Positions 35,498 to 44,721 are shown, numbered from the stretch's first letter. The stretch is 64,000 bases of DNA from Kroppenstedtia eburnea (GCF_013282215.1 NZ_CP048103.1:310001-374000), one strand, 5' to 3'. Notes: generated by a model not told the origin, from the letters alone. Program-made: numbers and translations.

Positions 35498-36597
35498 AGC
35501 TCCGCCATCACCTTGCGCAGGATGCGGGCGAATTCCTGTCGCTCCCCCGGGGTTCCCACACTGACGCGGAGGCAGCGGTTGAGGGGGGCGACGCCGGGGA
35601 CCCGGATGAAGACCCCGCGTTGCCAGAGGGCGTCTTGGATGGCGGCGGCGCGATCGGCATCCCCTGTGTCGATGGCGACGAAGTTGGTCGCCGAGGGATA
35701 GGCGGCAAAGCCCAGCGTTTCCGCCAAGGTTTCATACTCCCGGCGGCCGGCGGCCACTTCCTCCACCACGTGTTGGAGAAAGCGTTCATCCTGCAGGGCG
35801 GCCAGGGCGCCGATCTGGGCGATGCGGCTCACGCCGAAGTGGTTGCGGATCTTGTCAAAGGCGGTGATGATCTCCCGCTGGGCAAAGGCGTAACCGATGC
35901 GTAAGCCCGCCATGCCGTAGGCCTTGGAGAAGGTTCGCGTCCGGATCACCCCGGGATCTGCGGGATCCAGGGGAAGATGGGCGGCTGCGGGAGCAAATTC
36001 GAGATAAGCTTCATCCAGGAGGAGCAGGCAATCGGCGGGAAGTTGCCGGCGGAACTCCTTCAGTTCAGCGGCGGTGAACCAGGTTCCCGTCGGGTTGTCC
36101 GGATTGGCCAGGTAGACGATGCGGGAGCCGGTGTTGCGGGCCGTCTCCGCCAGGGCGTCCAGGTCGTTTTTCCCCCCTCGGTAGGGAACCTTGTGCAGAC
36201 GGCCCCCGAATCCTTCCACGTGATAATGGAAGGTGGGGTAGCTGCCGAGGGAGGCGGTGACCGGGTCGCCGGGGTTGAGGAAGACCCGGGCGATCCAGCC
36301 CAGCAGTTCATCGATGCCGCCCGCCACGGTGATCATCTCTGTCGCGATTCCGTGGCGGGTCGCCAGTTCCATTTTAAGATCGAGGCTGAGTGCGTCCCCG
36401 TACAAATGATTTTCCCCCAGGGAGTTCTCCATTGCCTCCCGGGCCAGGGGGGACATGCCAAAGCTGCTTTCGTTGGCGCCGAGGCGAAGACGAACCTTCA
36501 CCCCGGTCTTCCGCTCCAACTCCTCTGGCGGAACAAAGGGCACTGCTGCCGGAAGGTTGGCGACAATCCGGGAAAAAGGAGGTGCTTGGTCTGCCAT
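35494..36597 (-). CDS. hisC: Histidinol-phosphate aminotransferase
   Basis: This 367-residue fold-type-I PLP enzyme has the NPDNPTGTW motif, the DEAYLEFAP stretch, and the PLP lysine in TRTFSKAYGMAGLRIGYA (near 235). HisC makes histidinol phosphate and often also serves Tyr/Phe synthesis. No other his genes are near, so an orphan copy with aromatic or other specificity is possible. It sits inside the Moco region without an evident functional link. Confidence 0.85.
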   Translation of the reverse strand: MADQAPPFSRIVANLPAAVPFVPPEELERKTGVKVRLRLGANESSFGMSPLAREAMENSLGENHLYGDALSLDLKMELATRHGIATEMITVAGGIDELLGWIARVFLNPGDPVTASLGSYPTFHYHVEGFGGRLHKVPYRGGKNDLDALAETARNTGSRIVYLANPDNPTGTWFTAAELKEFRRQLPADCLLLLDEAYLEFAPAAAHLPLDPADPGVIRTRTFSKAYGMAGLRIGYAFAQREIITAFDKIRNHFGVSRIAQIGALAALQDERFLQHVVEEVAAGRREYETLAETLGFAAYPSATNFVAIDTGDADRAAAIQDALWQRGVFIRVPGVAPLNRCLRVSVGTPGERQEFARILRKVMAEL

Positions 36598-36671
36598 GTC
36601 GGATCCCTCCTTGTAGGATCGGATGAGAGTGGGACGGATGGATTCAGAAATCCGGCAGTCTGACTTTTTTC

Positions 36672-36883
36672 TTGGAAGCTCTGTGATTTAGGTCCGTTTT
36701 TGGACGGTCGGGATGGAGTTTTCCGGGCCAGGGGCACACCGCTGAAAATCCCAACCTCCCTGTGATGGAGGGAGGGTGGGGTTTCACATGGAGTGACTTT
36801 GGCTCGCAAGAACAACGGAACGCAATGTGAAACCCCATCCCGACCGGCCCGGCCCCAGCTATAGATTTATCAGACACACCCTG
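36672..36883. repeat. Mosaic dispersed repeat (copy E)
   Basis: The left part (TTGGAAGCTCTGTGATTTAGG, then GGACGGTCGGGATGG) is an inverted, decayed type-1 right end. The right part is a plus-oriented hairpin GGGGTTTCACATGG...ATGTGAAACCCC, then GACCGGCCCGGCCCCAG and the type-2 end GATTTATCAGACACACCC. The copy therefore joins two element types. Confidence 0.65.
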
Positions 36884-37033
36884 ATCCTACGGTACCAAAG
36901 TTTCGGTTGGATTCCCATCCCTATTGCCGTCAGACGGGCCGCTTCCCGCCTCGACAGGGAGGGAAGACAGGTGCTATGCTGGATCTGCGGCGAATATTCT
37001 GAAGGCGAATGGAATGATCAAGGGGAGGATTCT

Positions 37034-38935
37034 TTGCAGAAGTACAGGCTGGATACCATACCTCGAGAAGTAGCACGGAACCGTCTGCTGAATGCGGTCA
37101 CCTTTCATCCCCGGAGGGAGACGGTTGCCGTCATCGATGCCCGGGGACGGGTGACGGCGGGGCCTGTGAATGCCCGGAGGTCCATGCCTCCCCATCCTGC
37201 TGCGGCGATGGATGGGATCGCCCTCCGGACGAAAGTGACCCGGGGGGCTTCTCCAACCCGCCCGGTCCGTCTCCGGGAGGGAAGGGATTTCACATATATC
37301 AATACAGGGGATCCGCTGCCGGAGAATGCGGACAGTGTGGTAATGATAGAAAAAGTGAACATCCTGGAGGGGGGCTGGGTGGAGCTGGTCGAACCGGCTC
37401 TTCCCTGGAAACATGTGCGACAGCCGGGGGAAGATGTGGCCGCAGGGGAAGTGGTGTTGCCGGCGGGCCACCGCATCCGCCCCGTGGATCAGGGGGCGCT
37501 GTTGGCGGCAGGGGTGGAGCAACTGAGCGTCCTGTGCCCCCCGCGGGTGGCGATCCTCCCCACCGGTTCTGAAATGGTCCCCCCGGGGCTCCCGTTGCAA
37601 CCCGGGCAATTGAGGGAATTCAACAGCACCGTGTTGGCGGGGTTTCTGGAGGAATGCGGGGCGGTGCCGGACTGCCGTGGGGTGGTTCCGGATCGGGAAG
37701 AAGCGCTCCGGGAGGCTTTGGTGAGTGCGGCGGACCGTTGTGACATCCTGGTGGTGAATGCCGGTTCCTCCGCCGGCAGCAAGGACTTCACCCCCCGGGT
37801 GCTGGCGGAAGTGGGGGAGATTCTCCTCCACGGAGTGGCCGCCCGTCCCGGTCGGCCGGTGGTGCTGGCGATGATCGGGGAGACTCCGGTGATCGGTCTG
37901 CCGGGGTACCCGGTATCCGCCTATCTCGCCTTTGACTGGTTTGTCCGTCCTCTGATCCGGCACTGGTACCGATCGGGGGCAGCGGCACCCCCTCCGCTCC
38001 TGGCCAGGTTGGGCCGGGAGGTTCAGGGCGGGCCCGGGGCGGAGGACTTTATCCGGATGCGCGTCGCCCATGTGAACGGCCGGTATACGGCTTTTCCACT
38101 GGCACGGGGGGGCGGGGTCACCATGTCGATGGTGCGGGCGGATGCCTGGCTTCGTCTCCCGCCGGAGACGACGAGGTTGAACGCCGGGGAACAGGTGGAA
38201 CTGGAGTGGGTGCGGACACCGGCGGAGATCGAGCGGACGCTGGTGTTGACCGGCTGTGACGATCCCCTGTTGGATCGGATCGGGGCTATGATCGGCCGCC
38301 TCTCCCCCGGTTGGTCGCTCTTCCGGGAGTATACCGGCCAGAATGAGGGATTTGACCTGTTGCGGAGAGGAGGGTGTCACGCCGTTGCCATCCAGGGCGA
38401 TCTCCGGGAAGAGGGGTACTCCGGGATGATCCGAATCCGGGTGGCGGAACGGGAGATGGGCTGGATCACAGCACCGACCGCTCCCGAACCGGTCAGCGGA
38501 GTGGAGGATCTGATCCGGTCGGGGCTTCGTTTGATCAACCGTCCGCCGGGATCCGCCACCCGGGACCGGCTGGCACAACTCCTGGATGAACAAGTCGGGG
38601 GGAGGCTTCCTTCCGGTTGGGAGAGGACGGAAGGATCCCACTGGAAGGCGGCGGCTTCCCTGGCCGGGGGGACGGCGGATGTGACGGTGGGTCCCCGCTC
38701 CGCGGCAGAGGCTTTCGGATTGCGGTGGCGGCCGGCCTGGCGGGAGCCGTTGGATCTGGTGCTGCCCCGATCGGTGGCGGAGAGTGAAGGGGGAAAAGCG
38801 CTGATCGAAACCCTGCGCTCCCGGGACTTACGGGAGATGGCGGCACAGCTGGGGGGATACGACGATTCCCGGGCGGGGGAGATCATCGATCCCCCCTTTG
38901 CGAAGAATTCCGAGGGAGGCAGGTGGGAGTTGTGA
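37034..38935 (+). CDS. moeA: MoeA molybdenum transferase with binding-protein-like C-terminal domain
   Basis: I start at TTG 37034 after GGGGAGG; 633 residues. Residues ~1-400 are MoeA, which inserts molybdate into adenylylated molybdopterin ([39 protein letters not shown]; the usual PGNPVS Asn is Tyr here). Residues ~405-620 match the periplasmic-binding-protein-like domain found fused to MoeA or to LysR-type molybdate sensors. No export signal is present, so this domain acts inside, perhaps sensing molybdate. It overlaps moaA by 13 bases. Confidence 0.9.
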   Translation: MQKYRLDTIPREVARNRLLNAVTFHPRRETVAVIDARGRVTAGPVNARRSMPPHPAAAMDGIALRTKVTRGASPTRPVRLREGRDFTYINTGDPLPENADSVVMIEKVNILEGGWVELVEPALPWKHVRQPGEDVAAGEVVLPAGHRIRPVDQGALLAAGVEQLSVLCPPRVAILPTGSEMVPPGLPLQPGQLREFNSTVLAGFLEECGAVPDCRGVVPDREEALREALVSAADRCDILVVNAGSSAGSKDFTPRVLAEVGEILLHGVAARPGRPVVLAMIGETPVIGLPGYPVSAYLAFDWFVRPLIRHWYRSGAAAPPPLLARLGREVQGGPGAEDFIRMRVAHVNGRYTAFPLARGGGVTMSMVRADAWLRLPPETTRLNAGEQVELEWVRTPAEIERTLVLTGCDDPLLDRIGAMIGRLSPGWSLFREYTGQNEGFDLLRRGGCHAVAIQGDLREEGYSGMIRIRVAEREMGWITAPTAPEPVSGVEDLIRSGLRLINRPPGSATRDRLAQLLDEQVGGRLPSGWERTEGSHWKAAASLAGGTADVTVGPRSAAEAFGLRWRPAWREPLDLVLPRSVAESEGGKALIETLRSRDLREMAAQLGGYDDSRAGEIIDPPFAKNSEGGRWEL

Positions 38936-39960
38936 ACAATGAGAACGTCACCTGGAGCGATGCCCTGGGCCGCCCGCTCCGGGATCTTCGCATCTCGGTG
39001 ACGGACCGGTGCAATTTCCGATGCCGTTACTGTATGCCGGCGGAGGTGTTCGGCCCCGATTATCCATTTCTGCCGCGGGAGGAGCTGCTCACCTTTGAGG
39101 AGATCCTGCGTTTGGTCCGGTTGTTTGTCGCCGGGGGGGTGGAGAAGGTGCGGATCACCGGCGGGGAGCCCTTACTGCGCCGGGATCTGCCCCGGTTGGT
39201 GGAGATGGTGAAGGGGGTGGAGGGGATCCGGGACGTGGCATTGACCACCAACGCCTCTCTCTTGGCCGGGCAGGCCAGGGCCCTGAAAGAGGCGGGACTG
39301 GATCGGGTCAATATCAGTCTGGATGCCCTGGATCCCCAGGTGTTTGCCCGGATGAACGGTCACCGCTCCGATGTGCGCAGGGTGTTGGCGGGAATTGAGG
39401 CGGCGGAGGCAGCGGGGTTGCAGGTGAAGGTGAACATGGTGGTGCAAAAAGGGGTGAATGAGGATCAGATTTTACCCATGGCGCGCTACTTTCGGGAGAA
39501 GGGCCCCATCCTCCGTTTTATCGAATTTATGGATGTGGGTAACAGCAACGGCTGGGATCTGAAACAGGTGGTCTCCAAGGGGGAGATTCTGGAGACGATC
39601 CACCAGGAGATGCCCCTGGAGAAAATAAAGCCAAATTATTACGGGGAAGTGGCCGACCGCTACCGCTATCAGGGCAGCGAGCGGGAGATCGGAGTGATCG
39701 CGTCGGTGACCGACACCTTCTGCTCCAGCTGCACCCGGGCCCGCCTGTCGGCAGATGGTCGCCTGTTCACCTGCCTGTTTGCCACAGAGGGAACCGACCT
39801 GCGGGGGCCGTTGCGGGGGGGAGCCGGGGATGAGGAGTTGCTGAACAGGATGAAGGCGGTCTGGTCCCGGCGGCGGGATCGGTATTCCGATGAGCGACAC
39901 ACATTAACGGAGGATCTGCCCCGCAAACAGAAAGTGGAGATGTCTTTTATCGGGGGCTGA
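38923..39960 (+). CDS. moaA: GTP 3',8-cyclase
   Basis: The 345-residue radical-SAM enzyme starts the Moco pathway by converting GTP to 3',8-cyclo-GTP. The N-terminal cluster is CNFRCRYC (CxxxCxxC) and the second cluster [18 protein letters not shown] lies near 265-282. [13 protein letters not shown] is the SAM-binding GGEP motif. GTG 38923 or GTG 38932 could be the start; neither has ideal ribosome-site spacing, and both overlap moeA. The expected C-terminal Gly-Gly is present (FIGG). Confidence 0.93.
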   Translation: MGVVNNENVTWSDALGRPLRDLRISVTDRCNFRCRYCMPAEVFGPDYPFLPREELLTFEEILRLVRLFVAGGVEKVRITGGEPLLRRDLPRLVEMVKGVEGIRDVALTTNASLLAGQARALKEAGLDRVNISLDALDPQVFARMNGHRSDVRRVLAGIEAAEAAGLQVKVNMVVQKGVNEDQILPMARYFREKGPILRFIEFMDVGNSNGWDLKQVVSKGEILETIHQEMPLEKIKPNYYGEVADRYRYQGSEREIGVIASVTDTFCSSCTRARLSADGRLFTCLFATEGTDLRGPLRGGAGDEELLNRMKAVWSRRRDRYSDERHTLTEDLPRKQKVEMSFIGG

Positions 39961-39976
39961 ACAGGAGGGGATTCGC

Positions 39977-40501
39977 TTGGCTGATTTCACTCATCTCAAC
40001 GAGCAGGGACGGGCACGGATGGTGGATGTATCGGAGAAGGAAGTGACCCGCCGCATCGCCTTCGCCCGATCGCGGATCCGGATGAAACCGGAGACGCTCC
40101 GGAAAATCCGGGAAGGAGGGGTCCGCAAGGGGAATGTATTGGCAGTGGCCCAGGTGGCGGGGATCATGGCCGCCAAAAAAACCTGGGACCTGATCCCCAT
40201 GTGCCATCCCATCCCTCTCAAAGGTGCCGATATCCGTTTCCGTGAAGAAGGGGACACCCTGTTGGTGGTGGAGGCGGAGACGAAAACCGACCATGTGACG
40301 GGGGTGGAGATGGAGGCGTTGACCGCCGTCAGTATTGCAGCCCTCACCATCTATGACATGTGCAAATCCCTCGACAAGTCCATGGTGGTGGAGGAAACCT
40401 GTCTGATCAGCAAGACCGGTGGAAAAAGCGGAGATTATCGAAGAGCGGCAGCAGAGGAGGAGGGACGGGATGTGGCGCGTCGGAATCGTGACTGCCAGTG
40501 A
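39977..40501 (+). CDS. moaC: Cyclic pyranopterin monophosphate synthase
   Basis: The protein starts at TTG 39977 after AGGAGGGG; 174 residues. [10 protein letters not shown] and [16 protein letters not shown], with the [11 protein letters not shown] stretch, are the conserved active-site regions of MoaC, which converts the MoaA product to cPMP. It overlaps mogA by 32 bases. The last ~20 residues after GDYRR are an extension created by the overlap. Confidence 0.94.
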   Translation: MADFTHLNEQGRARMVDVSEKEVTRRIAFARSRIRMKPETLRKIREGGVRKGNVLAVAQVAGIMAAKKTWDLIPMCHPIPLKGADIRFREEGDTLLVVEAETKTDHVTGVEMEALTAVSIAALTIYDMCKSLDKSMVVEETCLISKTGGKSGDYRRAAAEEEGRDVARRNRDCQ

Positions 40502-40982
40502 CAAGGGAGCCCGGGGGGAGCGGGAGGATCGGAGCGGAGAGGAGATCCGGCGACTGCTCCGGGAGCCGGACTTTGAGGTGTCCGCCTGGGAGGTGGTGCC
40601 TGATGAGCAGGGGAGGATCAAAGAAGTGTTGATCCGGATGGCTGACACGGAAAGGCTGGATCTGGTGTTGACCACCGGCGGGACCGGTCTGGCACCCCGG
40701 GATGTGACACCGGAGGCGACCCGTGACGTCATCGGGCGGGAAGTGCCCGGGATCCCGGAAGCGATGCGGCTGGCCTCCCTCCGCAAGACCCCCTTCGGAA
40801 TGCTTTCCCGCGGGGTTGCCGGATTGCGGGGGAAAACCTTGATCATCAATCTTCCCGGAAGCCCGAAGGCGGTCCGGGAATGTTTGGAGGCGGTTTTGCC
40901 GGTATTGCCTCATGCCCTGGAGACGATGACCGGGGAGTTTGGGGATCATGGGGAGTCCTTATCATTTAAACGGAAAAGTTGA
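40470..40982 (+). CDS. mogA: Molybdopterin adenylyltransferase MogA/MoaB
   Basis: ATG 40470 follows GAGGAGGGACGGG; 170 residues. The [17 protein letters not shown] motif and [12 protein letters not shown] are the molybdopterin- and Mg-ATP-binding motifs. It adenylates molybdopterin before MoeA inserts molybdenum. It closes the moeA-moaA-moaC-mogA operon; no clear terminator follows. Confidence 0.92.
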   Translation: MWRVGIVTASDKGARGEREDRSGEEIRRLLREPDFEVSAWEVVPDEQGRIKEVLIRMADTERLDLVLTTGGTGLAPRDVTPEATRDVIGREVPGIPEAMRLASLRKTPFGMLSRGVAGLRGKTLIINLPGSPKAVRECLEAVLPVLPHALETMTGEFGDHGESLSFKRKS

Positions 40983-41241
40983 CAGGGAGGGTTGGGTGGG
41001 CGGCAGTGTACCCAAGCCCTCAGGAAAGAACGGGACAGGTGATTCACCCCGGCAAAGTCTTTGTCGGGGTTTTGTTTATTCGGAAAAATCGGATTACCGG
41101 GCAGGATATTTCCGATTCTCCGTCGAACTTGGAACCGACTTCCTTTTCGGAAGGATGTGATGAAATTCACAGGAACCACGGGTCAGGGTGTAACAGGTCA
41201 AGGAAAGATGGACCAACCGGTGCCTCAATGCAAGCCATGCC

Positions 41242-41380
41242 CTGGAAGCGTGGTGAAAACATCGGAGAAAGGGTGGGGTTTCGTATGGAGTGACTTTGGC
41301 TCGCAAGAACAACGGAACGCAATGTGAAACCCCATCCCGAACGGCCCGGTCCCAGCGATGGATTTATCAGACGCACCCCA
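41242..41380 (+). repeat. Mosaic dispersed repeat (copy F)
   Basis: It starts with a type-1-like end CTGGAAGCGTGGTGAAAA, has the GGGGTTTCGTATGGAG...ATGTGAAACCCC hairpin, and ends with the type-2 end GATTTATCAGACGCACCCC. It lies in the 440-base gap between mogA and the M15 peptidase gene; the rest of that gap (40983-41241) shows nothing recognisable. Confidence 0.65.
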
Positions 41381-41421
41381 GACCGGGATCATCATTAACT
41401 TTAAAAAGGAGAGGGGAAAGT

Positions 41422-42153
41422 ATGAGTAAAAAATTTTCCCGGGGATTTCGACTGTCGGTGTGGGTGTTTGCTCTGGCACTGATCCTGCCGGTGGCCGTAC
41501 CCTCCCAAGTGGATGCCTACGGCTGGAGCCGAACGCTGAAGCAGGGCGACAGCGGGGCGGATGTGCGGGAATTGCAGATTCGTGTCGCCGGCTGGGCCGC
41601 CGACAGTCCGTCCCGAACCTATGTGGCGGTGGATGGGGTGTTCGGACCGGGAACGGAGGCGGCGGTCAAGCGCTTCCAACGGGCTTACGGTCTGAGCCCA
41701 GACGGAGTGGTGGGGCCGGCCACCCAGAGCGCACTCAACAGTTTGGAGAGATCCGACGGTTCCACAGCCCATTTTGCATGGAGCGAATTTTATTCCAAGG
41801 ACGGGAGCGCGTTCTCCGGCGGAAATGTCGGTTCAGCCACGGTGAAGGAGAACGTGAGACGGTTGATGTACAAGTTGGAAGCCCTGCGGAAAAAGGCGGG
41901 AAATGCACCGGTGGTCATCAACTCCGGTTTTCGCAGCATCCAACATAACCGCAATGTCGGAGGAGCTTCCAACAGTATGCACACCTATGGAATTTCAGCT
42001 GATATCGCGGTGAGCGGCAAGACTCCGGCCCAGGTGAGGGAGATCGCCAAAACTTGCGGTTTCAGCGGGATCGAACGGGGGAGCTCTTACGTTCATACAG
42101 ACAGCCGCATCGAGTATCCCTATGGTGCCCAAAGATGGTGGTGGGTGGACTGA
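41422..42153 (+). CDS. Secreted M15 D-Ala-D-Ala carboxypeptidase-like protein with PG-binding domain
   Basis: ATG 41422 follows AAGGAGAGGGG; 243 residues. A signal peptide (about 1-32, ending VDA) is followed by a peptidoglycan-binding domain (about 36-110, DSGADVRELQ and GPGTEAAVKRFQ) and a peptidase M15A domain (about 118-243) with zinc-site residues in NSMHTYGISADIAV and SYVHTDSRIEYP. The architecture equals that of the Streptomyces albus G zinc carboxypeptidase in reverse domain detail. It acts on the wall; sporulation or germination roles are possible. Confidence 0.85.
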   Translation: MSKKFSRGFRLSVWVFALALILPVAVPSQVDAYGWSRTLKQGDSGADVRELQIRVAGWAADSPSRTYVAVDGVFGPGTEAAVKRFQRAYGLSPDGVVGPATQSALNSLERSDGSTAHFAWSEFYSKDGSAFSGGNVGSATVKENVRRLMYKLEALRKKAGNAPVVINSGFRSIQHNRNVGGASNSMHTYGISADIAVSGKTPAQVREIAKTCGFSGIERGSSYVHTDSRIEYPYGAQRWWWVD

Positions 42154-42164
42154 TCAAGCAGGGA

Positions 42165-42194
42165 GTCACCGGATCGCCGATGGGATCCGGTGAC
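42165..42194 (+). terminator. Hairpin after the M15 gene
   Basis: The GTCACCGGATC/GATCCGGTGAC stem is perfect over 11 bp but lacks a T tract, so it is a weak terminator or a 3' stabilising stem. Confidence 0.45.
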
Positions 42195-42231
42195 TGGGTG
42201 CACAAAAAAATGTCGAAAAAGCTGTTGACGA

Positions 42232-42254
42232 AACTTATCCACCTATGATAAGTT
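42232..42254. promoter_or_regulatory. Inverted repeat upstream of the tRNA array
   Basis: AACTTATC and GATAAGTT are separated by seven bases; possible operator or small stem. It overlaps one near-match to a DnaA box (TTATCCACC). Confidence 0.3.
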
Positions 42255-42314
42255 AATTAGGCGCTTGTGAGGAACGCATTTGACGAGGCGGCCCGGAAAG
42301 AATAAAAAAACCTC

Positions 42315-42343
42315 TTGCAAACTTGGACGCAATCGGTTAAAAT
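42315..42343 (+). promoter_or_regulatory. Promoter of the first tRNA unit
   Basis: TTGCAA and TAAAAT are separated by 17 bases, 25 bases before tRNA-Asn. Confidence 0.7.
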
Positions 42344-42367
42344 AAGATATGTCGCTTCGAAAAATGT

Positions 42368-42442
42368 TCCTCAGTAGCTCAATGGTAGAGCGTCCGGCTG
42401 TTAACCGGCAGGTTGCAGGTTCGAGTCCTGCCTGAGGAGCCA
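42368..42442 (+). tRNA. tRNA-Asn (GTT)
   Basis: The acceptor stem TCCTCAG/CTGAGGA is complete, the anticodon loop reads CTGTTAA, and CCA is encoded. Confidence 0.96.
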
Positions 42443-42448
42443 CTCTGC

Positions 42449-42540
42449 GGAGAGATACTCAAGAGGCCGAAGAGGACGGTTTGCTAAACCGTTAGGGGGT
42501 TTATAACCCCGCGCGGGTTCGAATCCCGCTCTCTCCGCCA
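42449..42540 (+). tRNA. tRNA-Ser (GCT)
   Basis: The acceptor stem is GGAGAGA/TCTCTCC, the anticodon loop TTGCTAA gives GCT, and a long variable arm and encoded CCA are present. Confidence 0.96.
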
Positions 42541-42557
42541 TCGCTCATGGATCGTGG

Positions 42558-42633
42558 GGCCCGTTGGTGAAGCGGTTAACACACCAGCCTTTCACGCTGG
42601 CATACAGGGGTTCGAATCCCCTACGGGTCACCA
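42558..42633 (+). tRNA. tRNA-Glu (TTC)
   Basis: The acceptor stem is GGCCCGT/ACGGGTC, the anticodon TTC lies in CCTTTCACG, and CCA is encoded. Confidence 0.95.
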
Positions 42634-42707
42634 ATTGGGAAGTTGGAGGTTGGAAGTGAGAGGTGGTTTTTTCTTTCCTCTGACCTCCTGCATCCAACAT
42701 CTGTTTC

Positions 42708-42782
42708 GGACGGTTAGCTCAGCGGGAGAGCACCTGCTTCACACGCAGGGGGTCGGCGGTTCGATCCCGTCACCGTCCACCA
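42708..42782 (+). tRNA. tRNA-Val (CAC)
   Basis: The acceptor stem is GGACGGT/ACCGTCC and the loop TTCACAC gives anticodon CAC. The commoner TAC isoacceptor is not in this array. Confidence 0.93.
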
Positions 42783-42808
42783 TTATCCGGATTTCCGGAT
42801 TTATACGC

Positions 42809-42885
42809 GGAGCTGTGGTGAAGTTGGAGTTCACGCCGGCCTGTCACGCCGGAGGTCGCGGGTTCGAGTCCCGTCAGCTCCGCCA
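42809..42885 (+). tRNA. tRNA-Asp (GTC)
   Basis: The acceptor stem is GGAGCTG/CAGCTCC, the loop CTGTCAC gives GTC, and CCA is encoded. Confidence 0.95.
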
Positions 42886-42895
42886 TTTTATTCAT

Positions 42896-42971
42896 GGCGG
42901 CCATGGCGAAGTGGTTAACGCACCGGATTGTGGCTCCGGCATCGTGGGTTCGATTCCCACTGGTCGCCCCA
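42896..42971 (+). tRNA. tRNA-His (GTG)
   Basis: The extra G at -1 opposite C73 is visible. The acceptor stem is GCGGCCA/TGGTCGC, the loop TTGTGGC gives GTG, and CCA is encoded. Confidence 0.95.
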
Positions 42972-42988
42972 CTTTTAAATTTGAGTGC

Positions 42989-43063
42989 TGGGGCGTAGCC
43001 AAGCGGTAAGGCAACGGACTTTGACTCCGTGATGCGTAGGTTCGATCCCTACCGCCCCAGCCA
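42989..43063 (+). tRNA. tRNA-Gln (TTG)
   Basis: The acceptor stem is TGGGGCG/CGCCCCA, the loop CTTTGAC gives TTG, and CCA is encoded. Confidence 0.95.
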
Positions 43064-43072
43064 TTGAAATAA

Positions 43073-43148
43073 GACCCATTAGCTCAGTCGGCAGAGCACC
43101 TGACTTTTAATCAGGGTGTCCCAGGTTCGAGTCCTGGATGGGTCACCA
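43073..43148 (+). tRNA. tRNA-Lys (TTT)
   Basis: The acceptor stem is GACCCAT/ATGGGTC, the loop CTTTTAA gives TTT, and CCA is encoded. Confidence 0.96.
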
Positions 43149-43163
43149 GTGATCGATCCAGAG

Positions 43164-43192
43164 ACGGGCACGCAGACGTCGTGCCCGTTTTC
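43164..43192 (+). terminator. Terminator of the first tRNA unit
   Basis: The ACGGGCACG/CGTGCCCGT stem is followed by TTTTC. Confidence 0.85.
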
Positions 43193-43232
43193 AATATCGT
43201 TTGCATCTGTTGCTGGGATCGGAAAAAAGCTC

Positions 43233-43261
43233 TTGACAGTCATTCGAAGGCATGATAATAT
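43233..43261 (+). promoter_or_regulatory. Strong promoter of the second tRNA unit
   Basis: A consensus TTGACA, a 17-base spacer and TAATAT lie about 50 bases before tRNA-Leu. Confidence 0.8.
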
Positions 43262-43313
43262 AGTTCTTGTCTTTGCAGGGAGCATCCCTGTGGGAGAGGG
43301 AACGGCAGCCTTC

Positions 43314-43397
43314 GCGGGTGTGGCGGAATTGGCAGACGCACTAGATTTAGGATCTGGCGCCTTCGGCGTGGGGGTTCGAGTCCCTCCACCCGCACCA
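43314..43397 (+). tRNA. tRNA-Leu (TAG)
   Basis: The acceptor stem is GCGGGTG/CACCCGC, the loop TTTAGGA gives TAG, and a long variable arm and CCA are present. Confidence 0.95.
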
Positions 43398-43415
43398 AAG
43401 CTGAATGGATCCTGT

Positions 43416-43502
43416 GCGGTCGTGGTGGAATCGGCAGACACGCTATCTTGAGGGGGTAGTGGCCGCAAGGCCGTGCGAGTTCGAGTCTCGCCGACCGCAC
43501 CA
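43416..43502 (+). tRNA. tRNA-Leu (GAG)
   Basis: The acceptor stem is GCGGTCG/CGACCGC, the loop TTGAGGG gives GAG, and a long variable arm and CCA are present. Confidence 0.93.
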
Positions 43503-43521
43503 TTTAACACTTCAAGCTTTC

Positions 43522-43598
43522 CGGGGTGTGGCTCAGCTTGGTAGAGCGCCTCGTTCGGGACGAGGAGGCCGCAGGTTCAAATCCTGTCACCCCGACCA
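43522..43598 (+). tRNA. tRNA-Pro (CGG)
   Basis: The acceptor stem is CGGGGTG/CACCCCG, the loop TTCGGGA gives CGG, and CCA is encoded. Confidence 0.93.
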
Positions 43599-43616
43599 GT
43601 TTTCAATCAATTTCAT

Positions 43617-43690
43617 GCGGGTGTAGTTCAGTGGTAGAACATCGGCCTTCCAAGCCGAATGCGAGGGTTCGATTCCCTTCACCCGCTCCA
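43617..43690 (+). tRNA. tRNA-Gly (TCC)
   Basis: The acceptor stem is GCGGGTG/CACCCGC, the loop CTTCCAA gives TCC, and CCA is encoded. Confidence 0.96.
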
Positions 43691-43694
43691 ACCG

Positions 43695-43720
43695 ACCGCA
43701 GCCTTCCAGGCTGCGGTTTT
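43695..43720 (+). terminator. Terminator of the second tRNA unit
   Basis: The ACCGCAGCCT/AGGCTGCGGT stem is followed by TTT. Confidence 0.85.
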
Positions 43721-43844
43721 GCTATATCCGAAAAGAGACTCCTGCTGTCCGGAAGGGTGTATCCAAAAGGGGAACCTGTGGTACCATGGTGAAGACTGGC
43801 CATTTTTTACATAGAACGCTAGCTATATTTTGGTTGGGGAGATC

Positions 43845-44160
43845 ATGTATTCCCACGCGACCGTTACACCCACAGAGCACAAGTCGCGGCTAGGGTGTGT
43901 CTGGTAATTCAAGTTTCCGAAGGAACGTGAGATGCGTTGTGAGAACAACAGAGGGAGGGTGGGGTTTCACATGGAGTGACTTTGGCTCGCGAACAACGGA
44001 AGGACATGTGAAACCCCATCCCGACCGGCCCGGCCCCAGATAAAGATTTATCAGACACGCCCTAGTCCGCTTCGCTCCCGGTCTCGCTTTGGAAATACAC
44101 GACTCCCTTCCCCGCCCCTCATTTTCGGGATTGGGTTTCAGAAACCCTTTCACAACGCCT
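43845..44160. repeat. Nested repeat: type-2 element inside a type-3-like copy (copy G)
   Basis: The type-2 element spans 43894-44061: GGTGTGTCTGGTAA and (reverse complement) GGCGTGTCTGATAAA ends, the GGGGTTTCACATGG hairpin inside, and a CTAG duplication at 43890-43893 and 44062-44065. Joining the flanks at one CTAG restores the CACAAGTCGCGG-CTAG-TCCG...GGTCTCGCTTTG module of another repeat, followed by its ACACGACTCCCTTCC stretch. The CTAG lies where copies B and D have CTCGCCTAGG. The region between the tRNAs and tsaE holds nothing else recognisable. Confidence 0.8.
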
Positions 44161-44238
44161 GTAAGAGCTTCTCCTCCACCCCCCCTTCTTCATCTCCGGA
44201 AAGGGGAATGGCGGGGAACGCAGGTGGGGGACGATCAT

Positions 44239-44721
44239 TTGCGACGGGTGATGATAGGAATGGAAAAGGTTTGTCTGTTTAAAAGCTGCAGCCCGGAGGA
44301 AACCCGGACTCTGGCCCGTAATCTGGCCAGGTGCTTTCAACCGGGGGACGTGGTTCTCCTGGAAGGGGATCTCGGTGCGGGAAAAACCACATTTGCCCAG
44401 GGGGTGGCAATCGGTCTCGGGATCGAGGAGCCTGTGGACAGTCCCACCTTTACCTTGATCAAGGAGTATCACGGGGGGAGGCTTCCCCTTTATCATATGG
44501 ACGTTTACCGGATCCAATCCCCTGAGGAGGAGCTGGGGTGGGATGAATACTTTTACGGTGAAGGGGTCACCCTCGTCGAGTGGGCGAGCCGCATCTCCCC
44601 CTGGTTGCCGGAGAAGCTGATTCAGGTGGAACTCTCCCATGGGGAGAACTGTCGCCAGATCCGGATCGAACCGCCCCTTGAAGCGATGGAAAGAATCTGC
44701 GGGGGGTTGAATCCGAGATGA
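44239..44721 (+). CDS. tsaE: t6A synthesis ATPase TsaE
   Basis: I choose TTG 44239 after GGTGGGGGA; ATG 44251 and ATG 44260 are alternatives in the same frame. The ~160-residue P-loop protein has Walker A GDLGAGKTTFAQG near residue 42 and the SPTFTLIKEY and HMDVYRI stretches of TsaE/YdiB. It drives the TsaB-TsaD complex that makes threonylcarbamoyladenosine in tRNAs. Overlap by four bases with tsaB shows coupling. Confidence 0.93.
   Translation: MRRVMIGMEKVCLFKSCSPEETRTLARNLARCFQPGDVVLLEGDLGAGKTTFAQGVAIGLGIEEPVDSPTFTLIKEYHGGRLPLYHMDVYRIQSPEEELGWDEYFYGEGVTLVEWASRISPWLPEKLIQVELSHGENCRQIRIEPPLEAMERICGGLNPR

Noticed and set aside
36974-38641. 555-codon minus-strand frame across moeA
   Set aside because: It is antisense to moeA; Pro/Arg/His-rich composition typical of shadow frames.
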